Source: Devosia naphthalenivorans
GTDB taxonomy: Bacteria; Pseudomonadota; Alphaproteobacteria; Rhizobiales; Devosiaceae
Assembly (NCBI RefSeq): GCF_003056355.1
Contig: NZ_PYVW01000016.1
Span: 61,142 to 125,141, forward strand
Direction: 5' to 3'
DNA: 64,000 bases
The notes under the pieces are model-generated. The model was given only the letters and a program-made list of their open reading frames with translations. It had not been told where the DNA came from and did no database searches. A program made the position numbers and the translations under genes. Shown piece by piece: positions 27,957 through 38,310 of this stretch (positions within the stretch are counted from its first letter, which is position 1; every line of letters begins with the position of its first letter).

Positions 27957-28709
27957 TTGACTCTCTCCGACCTCTGTTCTCCGAATACGCTCGTGGTGCT
28001 GATGGCACTGGTCGCGATGACCAGGGCGCGCTGCGGCCGGCGTTCGAAGGACACGGCACTGCCTTTGGCTGTCATGGGACGGCTGGGGGGTGACGAGTTC
28101 GCCCTTGTTCTGAATATCGCTGATGGGGAGCCCAGGGCTGCGGCCAAAGCCATGCTGCACGCCATCCGGCAAATTGGTCCCACCAGCGCCTCTGGCTCCA
28201 GACTGGGTGCCAGCATCGGGCTCGCTGTTGTCGATGGCTCCGGCACGACGCCCGCCGATGTTCTGGCGCGGGCCGATGATGCCTGTTACGCCGCCAAATC
28301 CATGGGGCGAAATTGCTGGCAGTTTGAAGCCGAGCAGCCGTCCGGCTCGGGGATGACTGCGGCGCAGCTGGTGGCTGATCTGGCTACAGGAATGGGCGAG
28401 GGGCGCCTCGTCCTGTTCGGCCAAGAAATCCGTGTGCTGGATCGGCCTGATCAGGCCGCGGGAAGGATCGAGGTTCTGGTCAGGTTGAGATCCCGCGACG
28501 GCAGGCTCGTTTCCCCTGCGGAATTCATCCCGGCTGCCGAACGCTTTGGCATGGCAGCGGCCCTGGACCGCCATGTCATTCGCACCGCGTTGCGCAGCTT
28601 TGGACAGCTGCTAAGCGCGCGGACAGACATGTCCCTCAGCCATTCCAGAAAACCACCAAGCTACCGGGCCGACCGCGATCATGAGACGCTGAAAAATTGC
28701 GCGGCCTGA
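27957..28709 (+). pseudogene. Truncated GGDEF-EAL protein
   Basis: The frame contains the second half of a GGDEF domain (RLGGDEFALVLN, then GSRLGASIGLAVVDG and ADDACYAAKSMGRN) and the first third of an EAL domain (VEVLVRLRSRDG-like text and SPAEFIPAAERFGM). The first half of GGDEF, including the I/D catalytic strand, is missing before about 28015, replaced by unrelated residues. The EAL part stops near 28640 before its metal-binding residues. It cannot be a working cyclase or phosphodiesterase. Confidence 0.7.
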
Positions 28710-29055
28710 TTGACGCTGAGTCTCACCTTGTTTGTCGCCGCGCAGATGTGCCAAACAATCGCCAGAGTCTTCATCAAGCTGGGTAGAAATGGGTGCAACG
28801 TCACCGGACGTAGCTTATCAAAGCGCCATAGTGGAATGCGATGGTGCGGTATATCCTGCCCCGGCTGCGGGTCTATGGCACAGCTGCATATAGTTTTGCA
28901 GAGCAGAGGCGCCTTGATTCAGATTCACAAGTATTCAGTCGAAGCGGATTGGAGGCGCCCATATTGGCCAAGCGCAATCGGACCAAATATGGTGAGATGT
29001 GGGGCGCTCGCGGTCCAGAGGCACCGGTGTCACCATGAATGCCAAGGAGATATCT

Positions 29056-29472
29056 ATGCCGTCGGAACAATGCCAGTGTGCTAACTGCGCGATGCGAACT
29101 CCCAAGGAGATTTGCGCTGCGTTTCGGCGATGGCCTGGACTCCAAAAGCATACGGTATGGCTGTGTGGGATTTGTTATGGGGATTACAGGCAATTTGTGA
29201 CGCAGAAGGTGCGGGACCGGAATGCGCTTGCGGCTTTTCTAGCCGTGGCAAGTGCGATTTCAATGATCGGAATAGGCGCCTGGCAGCATTTTTTAGGGCA
29301 TGGCATCTCGTTGCTGGCACTCGCTCCATTGGCATTGCCGGTGCTGGCATACGGGTGGAGGGATGATCTCGGAGGGTTTTTGCGCGCAAACAAGAACATG
29401 CTGGCCGCATCAAAACTAAGCGGCGGGGTGAACAAGGAGGGGTACGGCCTCTCGGGAGAGCATAAGTTCTGA
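29056..29472 (+). CDS. Hypothetical membrane protein with cysteine cluster
   Basis: A 138-residue protein from MPSEQCQCANCAMRTPKEIC. The N-terminal part has two CxxC-like pairs (CQCANC and CGIC), suggesting a zinc knuckle. Two hydrophobic helices follow (AAFLAVASAISMIGIGAW and LLALAPLALPVLAYGW), then a polar tail. AAGGAGA eight bases before the ATG at 29056 decides the start. No family recognised. Confidence 0.55.
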   Translation: MPSEQCQCANCAMRTPKEICAAFRRWPGLQKHTVWLCGICYGDYRQFVTQKVRDRNALAAFLAVASAISMIGIGAWQHFLGHGISLLALAPLALPVLAYGWRDDLGGFLRANKNMLAASKLSGGVNKEGYGLSGEHKF

Positions 29473-29902
29473 GCTAGACAGAAGAATGCCTTGGCGCAAG
29501 TGTGCTTGAGGGGCAGCGATCCCCACGGGGGGCCCTGAGGCCGTTCGGTATATCCGGTTCTCCAGAGCTGTTTTCCAGCATCAAGAAGGCGTTGGTCATG
29601 GCATCGGCAGGAGCGTAGTCCCGATCGGCTTGATTGGGCGCTGTTTGTTTGAACCGCTCTGGTTGCAAAAGACGGTGCATCCACATATGGAGCGCTCGAG
29701 ACCGCCGATGAGATCGCGAGCCATGGAGCTGGTGCAACATCGTTGGGAGTATAGCGCCGGGATGTTGCCTGCAAGGAAACCCCTGGCTCTTTGGCAGTCC
29801 CTGGTACATTGCAAATCTGTGACCAGCCTGAGCCGCAGCTGGCCATAGGTGGGGGTGAGGCAATAGGAGCCTTGCCGCGGATTGGAACTGACGGAGATGC
29901 CA
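29473..29902. other. Intergenic stretch before the rhamnose genes
   Basis: No gene with supportable content on either strand. The minus-strand frame that crosses it is a shadow of rfbB. The GC-rich CCCCACGGGGGG motif near 29521 could be part of a hairpin. A promoter for rfbBD should lie here. Confidence 0.35.
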
Positions 29903-30973
29903 ATGAATATTCTTGTAACCGGTGGCGCAGGGTTTATCGGCTCTGCAGTGGTTCGACTGCTGTCTGAGCAGAAGACAACCAACGTTATCGTCGTTGACAA
30001 GCTCACCTATGCGGGGAACTTGTCTTCTATAAAGTTGGACAATGGTCTGAATAGTTGCCGGTTTTATCGGGTGGACATCTGCGACGAGAACAAAGTTCTG
30101 GAAATAATGCGGGCTGAGTGCATCACCCATGTCATGCATCTTGCGGCCGAAAGCCATGTTGATCGATCAATTGACGGGCCCGGTGCGTTCATCCAGACCA
30201 ATGTCGTGGGAACCTTTAATCTTTTAAATGCTGCCCTTGCCTATTGGCGGGAGCTTCCAGTGACAATGCAGGAGCAGTTCCGGTTTCACCACATCTCCAC
30301 AGATGAAGTGTTCGGTGATCTACCCTTCGACGAGGGCATTTTCACTGAGGAGACGGCATATGATCCTTCATCGCCCTATTCCGCTTCCAAGGCCGCCTCC
30401 GACCACCTCGTAAGATCGTGGCACCGTACCTATGGTCTGCCGGCGGTGGTTTCGAATTGTTCAAACAATTACGGTCCTTATCACTATCCCGAAAAGCTGG
30501 TCCCGCTGGTTATTCTGAACGCCCTCCACGAAAAAGAGCTACCCATCTATGGAGCAGGCAACAATGTGCGTGACTGGCTTTTTGTTGAGGATCACGCGCG
30601 TGCCCTGCAGCTTATTGTCACCCAGGGAATAGCGGGGGAAAGCTATAATGTGGGTGGACGCGCAGAGAGGACAAATCTATCAGTGGTTGAGACAATATGT
30701 GAACTGCTCGACGCCAAGCGGCCCAGGGCGGGAGGAGCCAGTTATGGCGAGTTGATCCGGTTTGTTTCGGACCGGCCCGGGCATGATCGACGCTACGCCG
30801 TTGACCCCACAAAAATAGAGCGCGAACTCGGCTGGCGCGCGCAGGAGTCTTTTTCCAGCGGCATCTCGAAGACCATTGACTGGTATTTGGCCAACGAAGC
30901 CTGGTGGCGGCCCATCCGCGAGCGCTCTTACGCCGGAGAACGCCTTGGAACGGCGGGCTGGGCTAAGCCATGA
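29903..30973 (+). CDS. rfbB: dTDP-glucose 4,6-dehydratase
   Basis: Second enzyme of dTDP-L-rhamnose synthesis, converting dTDP-glucose to dTDP-4-keto-6-deoxyglucose with bound NAD. The 356-residue protein shows the Rossmann motif [21 protein letters not shown], the [12 protein letters not shown] block with the catalytic Thr-Asp-Glu, and the active-site [10 protein letters not shown] (YxxxK). The later [15 protein letters not shown] and [16 protein letters not shown] segments are typical. The start at 29903 is set by GACGGAG upstream. Its stop overlaps the rfbD start (ATGA). The partners rfbA and rfbC lie 29 kb away at the other end of the locus. Confidence 0.96.
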   Translation: MNILVTGGAGFIGSAVVRLLSEQKTTNVIVVDKLTYAGNLSSIKLDNGLNSCRFYRVDICDENKVLEIMRAECITHVMHLAAESHVDRSIDGPGAFIQTNVVGTFNLLNAALAYWRELPVTMQEQFRFHHISTDEVFGDLPFDEGIFTEETAYDPSSPYSASKAASDHLVRSWHRTYGLPAVVSNCSNNYGPYHYPEKLVPLVILNALHEKELPIYGAGNNVRDWLFVEDHARALQLIVTQGIAGESYNVGGRAERTNLSVVETICELLDAKRPRAGGASYGELIRFVSDRPGHDRRYAVDPTKIERELGWRAQESFSSGISKTIDWYLANEAWWRPIRERSYAGERLGTAGWAKP

Positions 30974-31848
30974 GGATCCTGGTCATCGGCCGCGATGGAC
31001 AACTCGCGCGTGCTCTCGCGCAGCTCAACAGCGATGCATTGTCGGTTCGTTGCGTTGGACGGCCGGAGCTGGATCTGCTGGATCGGGATACGATCGGCGC
31101 CGCGATCACCAACTACTCGCCCGATGTCGTGATCAATCCGGCAGCTTACACCGCCGTCGACAAGGCAGAGAGCGAGCAGGATCTTGCCTTTGCCGTAAAC
31201 CGGGATGGCGCTGAGCATGTTGCCGCAGCGGCGAAGTTGGCCGGAATACCCCTCGTTCATATTTCGACAGACTACGTGTTCGATGGCCACAAAACTTCAC
31301 CATACGTGGAAACAGACACCCCCGATCCTCAAAGCGTTTATGGCTGCTCTAAGCTAGCGGGAGAGAAGGCCGTGGCGAGGGCCAATCCAGACCACGTGAT
31401 CCTTCGCACGGCTTGGGTTTATTCGCCATGGGGGCACAATTTCGCCAAGACAATGCTGCGGCTTGCTGGCGAGCGCGAGGTGGTGCGGGTAGTTGCCGAC
31501 CAGCATGGGACGCCAACTTACGCCCCCTATATTGCCGACGCCGTTGCCGCGGTGGTCAATTCGATACGCACGCGAAGCAACGGCGATTGGCGCGGCCTTT
31601 TTCACCTCACCAATGAGGGCGACACAAGCTGGGCCGACTTTGCTGCCGCGGTGTTCGAACATTCGCGCCAGCGCGGCGGTCCATGGGCTCGGGTCGAACC
31701 GATTGCAACCAAAGATTACCCCACGCCGGCGAAGCGACCTACCAACTCCCGCCTCGACACCACGCTCTTCTCCCAAACGTTCGGCTATGCTCCTCCCCAC
31801 TGGAGAGAAGGCGTGCGGCGCTTCAGCGAGACAATGCTTCCCCGCTAA
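30970..31848 (+). CDS. rfbD: dTDP-4-dehydrorhamnose reductase
   Basis: Last step of dTDP-L-rhamnose synthesis, NAD(P)H reduction of dTDP-4-keto-L-rhamnose. The 292-residue SDR protein begins [16 protein letters not shown], a modified GxxGxxG motif usual for RfbD. It carries [22 protein letters not shown] and the active-site YGCSKLAGE. The start codon overlaps the rfbB stop, so the pair is coupled. The gene is followed by the convergent GT2 gene after 28 bases. Confidence 0.96.
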   Translation: MRILVIGRDGQLARALAQLNSDALSVRCVGRPELDLLDRDTIGAAITNYSPDVVINPAAYTAVDKAESEQDLAFAVNRDGAEHVAAAAKLAGIPLVHISTDYVFDGHKTSPYVETDTPDPQSVYGCSKLAGEKAVARANPDHVILRTAWVYSPWGHNFAKTMLRLAGEREVVRVVADQHGTPTYAPYIADAVAAVVNSIRTRSNGDWRGLFHLTNEGDTSWADFAAAVFEHSRQRGGPWARVEPIATKDYPTPAKRPTNSRLDTTLFSQTFGYAPPHWREGVRRFSETMLPR

Positions 31849-31876
31849 GGCAATGGGAGCAGCAACTACCCTTGCG

Positions 31877-32836
31877 CTAAAGCCAACCCATTGCTCCGGC
31901 TAGCCACATCATTGCATTGGCCCGCAGGTTCTGCCGGTAGACCCGGGAGCGAAAAACGGAGATCAAGCCCAAAGGTGGCGTGGCGGTATGGGCATCTTTA
32001 AGGTGCCTCAAGGTGATGCGGGCGGACGGGGTGAGCATATCCGCACAGGCCTCAAGCCCTGCGATGTTGCCAGCTGTCCACTCGCGGAACTGCCCCTTCA
32101 CGACACCCCCGATCCGTCGCAGGTTCGCGGTCAATCCGCTGTTCTTGCCTAGCACGTTGTTGGCGTGCTGCCGGTAAAGCAGGTTCGGTTCAGGGTCGTA
32201 CACAGCTTTACCACCGCAGCCCGTCGTCAGCATATAGGCCCACCAGTCATGCGTTACAAAGCTGGTGCGGCGCGCACTTTCGGCTAGAAGCGCAAAGGCG
32301 GGGGGGTTGAGCGTCATGGTATTGCCGCCGGCCATGCTTTGAACCAGAGCGTTCTGGAAGCCCATCTGGCGCTCCCACAATGGCGAGAACCCGATGGGGC
32401 TACCGTTCACATCGACCAGTTTCGTGCGGGCGCCATAAAGAACCGGCGACGGGGTATCCGCAGTTGCGGCAAGTGCCCGCTCGATCTTGGCGGGCAGCCA
32501 GACATCATCCTGATCCGAGAAGCAGTATCCGACGTAGTCGCCCGATACGCTAACCATCAGCGAGCGGAAATTCTCCGCGAAACCCAACCGGGGACCGGCG
32601 CAGATGCGAAACTGTCCCTTGGTCCACTTGGCCGCCCATTTGGCCAGAATGGCAACAGTTGCATCGCTTGAGCCGTCATCGCTCGCCCAGATGTCAATCC
32701 GGGGATGGGTTTGCTCAAGGATGGAGCGGAGCTGCTCGTCAAGGAACGCTGCGCCGTTGTAGGTCGCAAGCAGAACCGCTACGGGCCGGGTAGAGGGGGG
32801 AGCAATTTGTGAGCGGTTAAGCGGCATCAAAGACAA
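31877..32836 (-). CDS. Family 2 glycosyltransferase
   Basis: A 319-residue cytoplasmic GT2 enzyme. The N-terminal GT-A domain shows VLLATYNGAAFLDEQLRSIL, the nucleotide-binding WASDDGSSDAT and the metal-binding FSDQDDVWLPAKI (DxD). This subgroup includes rhamnosyltransferases acting on O-antigen; rhamnose as donor is plausible beside rfbBD but unproven. The C-terminal HWWAY-like THDWWAYML segment is usual in the group. It is last in a leftward unit after the type I secretion pair. Confidence 0.9.
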   Translation of the reverse strand: MSLMPLNRSQIAPPSTRPVAVLLATYNGAAFLDEQLRSILEQTHPRIDIWASDDGSSDATVAILAKWAAKWTKGQFRICAGPRLGFAENFRSLMVSVSGDYVGYCFSDQDDVWLPAKIERALAATADTPSPVLYGARTKLVDVNGSPIGFSPLWERQMGFQNALVQSMAGGNTMTLNPPAFALLAESARRTSFVTHDWWAYMLTTGCGGKAVYDPEPNLLYRQHANNVLGKNSGLTANLRRIGGVVKGQFREWTAGNIAGLEACADMLTPSARITLRHLKDAHTATPPLGLISVFRSRVYRQNLRANAMMWLAGAMGWL

Positions 32837-32932
32837 TCGATCTCTGCGAGGTTGCGCTGGCCTGGTTAGGAAAGTGCGCGGCTTCCCTTACCAGCGGCCG
32901 GCCATTGGAGAGGCCGAAAATGTCGCCAAATG

Positions 32933-34225
32933 CTATTGTTCGCGCATGCCCTTGCGCACGGCATCGGATAGCGGAGACGTTAGGTACTCCATCACCGTGC
33001 GTTCTCCAGTCGAAATCAGGACGTCGGCCGGCATATCGACCGTCAGCCTTTGTTCGACATCGTCTGGCACCATGCCTTTGCTGACAATGATGCGGGCGCG
33101 GTAAAAAGGCGGTGTCTTGCCGTCCTGGAGGTCGATAGTGAGGTTGGAGACCGAATCCACTTCACCCATAATCACCGGCATAAACCGGCCCGGGAAGGCA
33201 GTGAGCTTAACTTCAGCCTGCAGGCCGGGCCGGACGCTGTCGATATCGATGGGCGCCACGCGTGCCTCGATCACGAACTGATCGGCAGCCGGCAGGATTT
33301 CAAGAACGACTTCACCGGGTTTGACAACGCCGCCAACGGTGTGGAACTTCAGCGTCTCAACGGTACCTTCCACGGGGCTGCGGATCTGCGTCCGGAACAG
33401 CACGTCCTTGGTTGCGGTAACTCGCTGGATCAGCTCTTGGACCTCTCCGCTGACCTCTTCGTATTCCGAGCTCGCGCGCTCCTGATACTCCTGCTGTGCC
33501 TGCAGGATCTGAAATTCGGTCTCTCCGATCGATTTTTCAACCTTGGCCATCTCGGTATCCATCCGCGCCACGTTGGCTTCCACCTCGACATGTTCTTCTT
33601 CATAGGTGGTAAAGGCGTTGGTCTGAATCACTGCCGACTCCAACCCCGGGCGCATCCGCTCTAACCGGGTGGAGAGCAACGCGGCACGTTCACGATAGAA
33701 AACCTTCTGCTGCTCAAGGCCTTCATACTCCCGCCGCAGCTGATTGATCCGATTGGTCAAAATATCGACCTTGGAGCGCAGGATCGACTGGCGGCTTTCA
33801 AATATCTCCTGCTGGTCGGCAATGGCAGACTGGACCTGGTCCGAGGTCTCCGCCTTGACGCTGCTCGATAGAGTAATTTCGGGGTCCATTCGCCGCTCAG
33901 CAAGCAGGCGGGCCTCCATGGCCTGAGCGATGCGCAGACGGATTTCGAAAACGCGCAACTCGGACCAGGCCTGCACTTGGTTAAGGCCGATTAGGACATC
34001 GCCTTCCTTGACGCTCTGGCCCTCCTTGACGAGAATTTCCTCGATGACCCCGCCTTCCAGATGCTGGACCTGTTTGCGGTTGGAGGCCACGTCGATCATG
34101 CCAGGCGCAATCACCGCGCTGTCCAGCCGGGCGGTTGAGGCCCAGACCCCCGCAACCCCAAAGGTAAGCCCGATCACGGTATAACCGGCGATGATGAAGG
34201 GTTTTGGATTGGATTTGCGCTTCAT
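32933..34225 (-). CDS. Type I secretion membrane fusion protein (PrtE/RsaE-like)
   Basis: A 430-residue HlyD-family adaptor: short cytoplasmic N-terminus, a membrane helix (FIIAGYTVIGLTFGVAGVWA, about residues 9-28), the GGVIEEILVKEGQSVKEGDV half-motif, a long coiled coil (about 95-280), the IRSPVEGTVETLKFHTVGGVV return strand and a C-terminal TGERTVMEYLTSPL. It follows the ABC gene by 18 bases on the same strand. It belongs to the protease/S-layer type exporters (PrtE, RsaE). Its cargo is probably one of the nearby repeat proteins at 36.9 and 48.8 kb. Confidence 0.92.
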   Translation of the reverse strand: MKRKSNPKPFIIAGYTVIGLTFGVAGVWASTARLDSAVIAPGMIDVASNRKQVQHLEGGVIEEILVKEGQSVKEGDVLIGLNQVQAWSELRVFEIRLRIAQAMEARLLAERRMDPEITLSSSVKAETSDQVQSAIADQQEIFESRQSILRSKVDILTNRINQLRREYEGLEQQKVFYRERAALLSTRLERMRPGLESAVIQTNAFTTYEEEHVEVEANVARMDTEMAKVEKSIGETEFQILQAQQEYQERASSEYEEVSGEVQELIQRVTATKDVLFRTQIRSPVEGTVETLKFHTVGGVVKPGEVVLEILPAADQFVIEARVAPIDIDSVRPGLQAEVKLTAFPGRFMPVIMGEVDSVSNLTIDLQDGKTPPFYRARIIVSKGMVPDDVEQRLTVDMPADVLISTGERTVMEYLTSPLSDAVRKGMREQ

Positions 34226-34243
34226 GGCAATGGTCTTTCTGCG

Positions 34244-35959
34244 TCAGGCGCGCTGCGAATCCAGATTGGCGGGCTTAGGCACCGCCTGGATGGAGGGCGC
34301 TTTGGGCTTAAGGATTTCCCCTGGCGTCGTAAAGGCCTGCACGGCGCCCTCGCGCAGCACCAGGGCTCTGTCGCAAATTGTCAGGAGGTTGGTCTTGTGC
34401 GTCACCAGGATCACCGTAGTGCCAGCGGCCTTCATGGCCTTCACCGCTTCAAAAAGCGCCGTCTCGCCATCGCTATCAAGGTTGGCATTGGGCTCGTCCA
34501 GAATGACGATGCGTGGGTCGCCGTACATGGCACGGGCTAGGCCAATACGCTGGCGCTGGCCACCAGAAAGCTGCTGGCCATTGTCGCCCACTTGGGTCTC
34601 GTAGCCTTCAGGGCGGCGGAGGATCATGTCATGAACGCCGGCCATAATGGCGGCCTTGATCACGGCTTCAGATTCGCCCGATGTGAAGCGAGAGATGTTT
34701 TCAGCGATGGTGCCGGCAAACAGGCGCACTTCCTGGGGGAGATAGCCTAGGTGCTGTCCAAGCTGCTCGGCATTCCAATGGGAAATATCGGCGCCATCGA
34801 TGCGCACTGTGCCGGCGACGGCGGGCCACACGCCCGCGATGTTGCGCACCAAACTGGACTTCCCCGAACCGGAGGGGCCGACCAGAGCCAGAGTTTCGCC
34901 CGGCTTCAGCGCAAAATTGATATTGCGCAGGAAGGGTGTCTTGGTGCCGGGAACAAGCGAAGTCAGGGCCTCGACCGCCAAAGCACCCTGGGGCGTCGGT
35001 AAATCGATGCGTTGTTCGTCGCCCGGAACGGTAGCAAATAGATTTTTCAAGCGGTCATGCGCCTGGCGGGCGGCAATGAACTGCTTCCACTGACCTACGG
35101 CCTGCTCCACTGGCTGCAGAGCGCGGCCCATCATGATAGAAGTTGCGATCATGATACCGGGAGAGATCTGCTGCTCAATGGCGAGAAACGCACCAATGCC
35201 CAAAATCGCCGATTGCAGGATCATGCGGAAGGTTTTCTGAAACGTCAGGATACCGCCGGCCTTGTCGCTGGCCTCGGCCTGGGCGTCGAGCATCGCGCCG
35301 TGCCGGTCCTGCCAGCGTTGGCCCAGGGCGCGCTCCATGCCCATGGAGCGGATCACCTCGGCGTTCTGCAGCACGGCGCCGGCAAATTGGCTAGCATTCT
35401 GGCTGGCTGTGTTGGCCTCCTTGAGCTGGCGCTTGGTGGCAAATTCATTGAGCAGCGCCAGGGAAAAGATAACCACGCTGCCGCCCAGGGCTAGGAAGCC
35501 GAGCCAGGGGTGAAACAGGAAACAGATGAAGATAAAGAACGGCACCCATGGGGCGTCAAAGAAGGCGAGAATGCCCGAACCGGTCAGAAATTCCCGGATC
35601 TTATTGCCATCGGACAGCACATATTCAGCGCCGCCATTGGGGTTCATCAGGCGCAACTTGACGGCGCGGGAGAAGATTTCGTCCGAGAGTACCTGATCGA
35701 ACTGCATGCCGGCGCGGACCAGCACCCGGGAACGGATCCATTCGAGCACACCAAAGACCACCATGAGGAACAGGGTAATCATCGAGATCATCAGCAGAGT
35801 GGTCTCGTTACGGGTGCCAAGCACGCGATCATAAATCTGCAGCATGTAGAGCGGCGCAACGAACTGCAGGCAATTGATGGCAAAGGAAAATGCGAAGGTA
35901 GTCAGACCAATGGTGCGGAATTTTGCATATGCCGCGTCGAGAGGTGTCTTTGGCGCCAT
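34244..35959 (-). CDS. Type I secretion ABC transporter (PrtD/RsaD-like)
   Basis: A 571-residue half transporter without an N-terminal peptidase-like domain. Membrane helices occupy about 20-290. The ATPase domain has Walker A GPSGSGKSS, Q-loop YLPQEVRLF, signature LSGGQRQR, Walker B RIVILDEPNANLD and switch THK. The length and the start (FRTIGLTTFAFSFAINCLQF) fit the PrtD/RsaD subfamily, which exports RTX proteases, lipases and S-layer proteins. First gene of the leftward unit ABC-HlyD-GT2. No TolC-like gene is in the window. Confidence 0.94.
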   Translation of the reverse strand: MAPKTPLDAAYAKFRTIGLTTFAFSFAINCLQFVAPLYMLQIYDRVLGTRNETTLLMISMITLFLMVVFGVLEWIRSRVLVRAGMQFDQVLSDEIFSRAVKLRLMNPNGGAEYVLSDGNKIREFLTGSGILAFFDAPWVPFFIFICFLFHPWLGFLALGGSVVIFSLALLNEFATKRQLKEANTASQNASQFAGAVLQNAEVIRSMGMERALGQRWQDRHGAMLDAQAEASDKAGGILTFQKTFRMILQSAILGIGAFLAIEQQISPGIMIATSIMMGRALQPVEQAVGQWKQFIAARQAHDRLKNLFATVPGDEQRIDLPTPQGALAVEALTSLVPGTKTPFLRNINFALKPGETLALVGPSGSGKSSLVRNIAGVWPAVAGTVRIDGADISHWNAEQLGQHLGYLPQEVRLFAGTIAENISRFTSGESEAVIKAAIMAGVHDMILRRPEGYETQVGDNGQQLSGGQRQRIGLARAMYGDPRIVILDEPNANLDSDGETALFEAVKAMKAAGTTVILVTHKTNLLTICDRALVLREGAVQAFTTPGEILKPKAPSIQAVPKPANLDSQRA

Positions 35960-36207
35960 GGGTTTTCCCGGGAAGTGTGCCGAACGGACGAAGCGTTGTC
36001 ACCAACGTGTTGAGGGCCGCTGGCCTTCCATACACAGAAAGCCTGTTGCTGGCAATCAAAGGCAAAGTACGAGAGGCGCACGCGACGCCAAGATCAATGA
36101 CAATTGAAGGCCAGATGAAACGTTCTCACCGCCTCACCGGAGCCCGATACAGCCCTGTGGCCCTCACTGGTCTTCTGAATGCCATTGTACGCCGGTGCGA
36201 CATAACC

Positions 36208-36557
36208 AGTTGGCTGCTGCGCAGCCTCAAGATGTATGGCATGGCCTAGGCCGTGGACGAGCTGATCGAACAGGGTGCGCCCGCCTTCGATGCCACAGTG
36301 CCGATCCTGTCCCAACTGCTCAAGCCGAACTTGCCGAGCGGGAGGTGAGGTCCATCACCTATCACCTCAAGGGGGCCCGCTTCCCCGCTTACAAGGATCT
36401 GACGGGCTTCGACTTTGCCTCCAGCGAGATCAATGAGGCCTCAGTCCAGCAACTCCATCGCGGCACCTTCATCGAAGGCGCTGACAATGTGGTGCTGATC
36501 GGTGGTCTTGGCACCGGCAAGACCCATATCCACAGCCCTCGGCGTCCCAAGGTATGA
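36208..36557 (+). pseudogene. IS21-family istB remnant, N-terminal part
   Basis: The text reads as the start of IstB (SWLLRSLKMYGMA, stop, AVDELIEQGAPAFDATVP, frameshift, ELAEREVRSITYHLKGARFP, then GFDFASSEINEAS and IGGLGTGKTHI). It holds an in-frame TAG after GMA and a frame change near 36322, and it ends inside the Walker A region. It is debris of an IS21 element, diverged from the copy at 39.0-39.6 kb and in the opposite orientation. Confidence 0.8.
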
Positions 36558-36859
36558 GCTTCCCACTGAGGGATACTTCACCCGGGTTTATCAGCTAGGG
36601 GTGGGTGGTCCTGGCATAGCCCTACTATCTGCCGTCAATTCCCCGGATTAGCACCACGCTGCAGCCCTTGATTCGTCTCTGGTCACAAACCAGTCACAGG
36701 CGGTTGCCTTTGTCTTCGCTCCAGCGATGGGTTTGGTCCCTTTGGTTGTAGTTCCGAAGTCTGGCAGGCGAATTGTACGCTGAACAAGATACTGCGCACC
36801 TTGACGCCCATCTCGGCGCGGTCCACGATTAGAAACGATCTAGTCAACGGGTGATTGCA
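36558..36859. other. Intergenic region before the RTX-type gene
   Basis: No gene seen. A CCACTGAGGGATACTTCACC stretch near 36565 resembles a degenerate IS21 terminal repeat. The last 100 bases should hold the promoter of the following gene. Confidence 0.35.
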
Positions 36860-38197
36860 ATGGCTGTAGTACGTGCTTACTCCGCAACGGATATGAGCTC
36901 AGCTCAAGTAGGTAATTGGCAATATCTTGTCCCAACTACAGCCACTTCCACTTATTTCGACGGATACTATAGTTTCAACCCTTATTTCGGAGCGGGATTC
37001 GAAGGCTTTGGTTTTCAATACCAGAATGGCAGCCCTGTTGCGGGAACGGTCACACGGCTTTTTGACGACCAAAACCATGGGTCTTACTTAGCCTTTGATG
37101 TGCAGAACATTGCTGTTCCCGTGTCACAGCTTCAATATTGGTCACAGTACAATCGCACGGAAGAGGCGTACTCGACCCTCCTTTCCGGAAACGACATTTT
37201 CTACGGAAGTACACTTGACGACATTTTGTTCGGCTATTCCGGTGACGATTGGATGGAAAGTGGAGGTGGAAACGACATCCTGATGGGTGATCAGGGGTTG
37301 GACACAGCTGTTTTGCCGTTCAGCTCCTTCTATGCATATCCAAGTTCCACTGTTGTGTTTGGGGAGAGCGCCCTTTGGTTCTCTGACGGTGTCAACGAAG
37401 TCCAGCTAGCGGGGTTTGAACAGGTCCGCTTCACTGACGTCATGATTGATTACGGTGACGGCAATTGGCTTATAGACGACCGCTATTACACGAGCACTTA
37501 CAGAGACGTGTTTGGTGCCAGACTTGACCCCGAGTCCCATTACGCTACGGCTGGCTGGCGGGAAGGACGAAACCCCAACGAAATTTTCGACACGTCAGAT
37601 TATCTCGCGGCCAATAGTGACGTGAAAGCGGCAGGAATTAACCCGCTCGACCATTTCGCCCAATTTGGGTGGAGGGAAGGCAAGGACGCTGGGCAGTCGT
37701 TTGACACTAACTTCTACCTCGCCGCCAACCCGGACGTTGCCGCAGCGGGAATAGATCCTCTGGAGCATTACCTTTTGCACGGCTACGCTGAGGGCCGTGA
37801 CACTGCACTTGCTGTCTTCGATCCCCAAACCACCAACGGCCTCGATCGTGGTTACTATCGAGCGACAAACGCGGACGTGGCAGCTGCCGGAATGGATGAG
37901 CTTGTCCATTTCGAGAATTTTGGGTGGAGAGAAGGGCGAAATCCTAACTCCTACTTCGACACGAACGGGTATTTGGCCGAAAACGAAGACGTAGCTGCTG
38001 CAGGTATGAACCCGTACGAGCACTACAATCAATTTGGTTGGAAAGAAGGGCGTGAAACCGGCAGTCTGTTTGACACCGTTGCCTATCTAAGTGCCAACGA
38101 AGACGTTGCGGATGCGGGCATCAATCCGCTTGAGCACTGGCTCAACCACGGTATAAATGAGGGGCGTTCGCTAGGGACCTACGATCTCTTCGCGTGA
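36860..38197 (+). CDS. RTX-type secreted protein with YLAANPDV-HY-FGWxEGR repeats
   Basis: A 445-residue acidic protein with no Sec signal, a probable type I substrate. Residues about 20-105 are aromatic-rich, with no family seen. Residues 108-150 carry RTX-like calcium-binding repeats (GNDIFYGSTLDDILFGYSGD and GGGNDILMGDQGLDTAVL). The C-terminal 240 residues are six copies of a 40-residue module (FDTNFYLAANPDVAAAGIDP and relatives, LEHYLLHGYAEGRD). It ends DLFA, similar to type I C-termini. Base composition is visibly AT-richer than the flanks. The exporter at 32.9-36.0 kb is the obvious candidate. ATG at 36860 is preferred to GTG at 36851 by comparison with the MAL start of the 48.8 kb protein. 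Confidence 0.85.
   Translation: MAVVRAYSATDMSSAQVGNWQYLVPTTATSTYFDGYYSFNPYFGAGFEGFGFQYQNGSPVAGTVTRLFDDQNHGSYLAFDVQNIAVPVSQLQYWSQYNRTEEAYSTLLSGNDIFYGSTLDDILFGYSGDDWMESGGGNDILMGDQGLDTAVLPFSSFYAYPSSTVVFGESALWFSDGVNEVQLAGFEQVRFTDVMIDYGDGNWLIDDRYYTSTYRDVFGARLDPESHYATAGWREGRNPNEIFDTSDYLAANSDVKAAGINPLDHFAQFGWREGKDAGQSFDTNFYLAANPDVAAAGIDPLEHYLLHGYAEGRDTALAVFDPQTTNGLDRGYYRATNADVAAAGMDELVHFENFGWREGRNPNSYFDTNGYLAENEDVAAAGMNPYEHYNQFGWKEGRETGSLFDTVAYLSANEDVADAGINPLEHWLNHGINEGRSLGTYDLFA
37481..38190 (+). repeat. Six tandem 40-residue modules
   Basis: Each unit follows the plan Y-L-x-x-N-x-D-V-x-A-A-G-(I/M)-x-P-x-x-H-(Y/F)-x-x-x-G-(W/Y)-x-E-G-R. Copies are diverged at the DNA level. The same module occurs in the head of the 48.8 kb protein and once or twice in the large glycosyltransferase at 53.3 kb. 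Confidence 0.8.
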
Positions 38198-38310
38198 CCG
38201 CGCTGAAATGCGAGCTAAAATACTTTAGGTCTAGCCTGACGCAGGCCTTGAGGTAGCTCCAGCATGTGGCATGTCTGATGATATCGGGCAGACGACTGAT
38301 GGTGTTCCAC

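Noticed and set aside
29474..30157. 227-codon minus-strand frame before and across rfbB
   Set aside because: Mostly the shadow of rfbB; the part outside has no recognisable domain.
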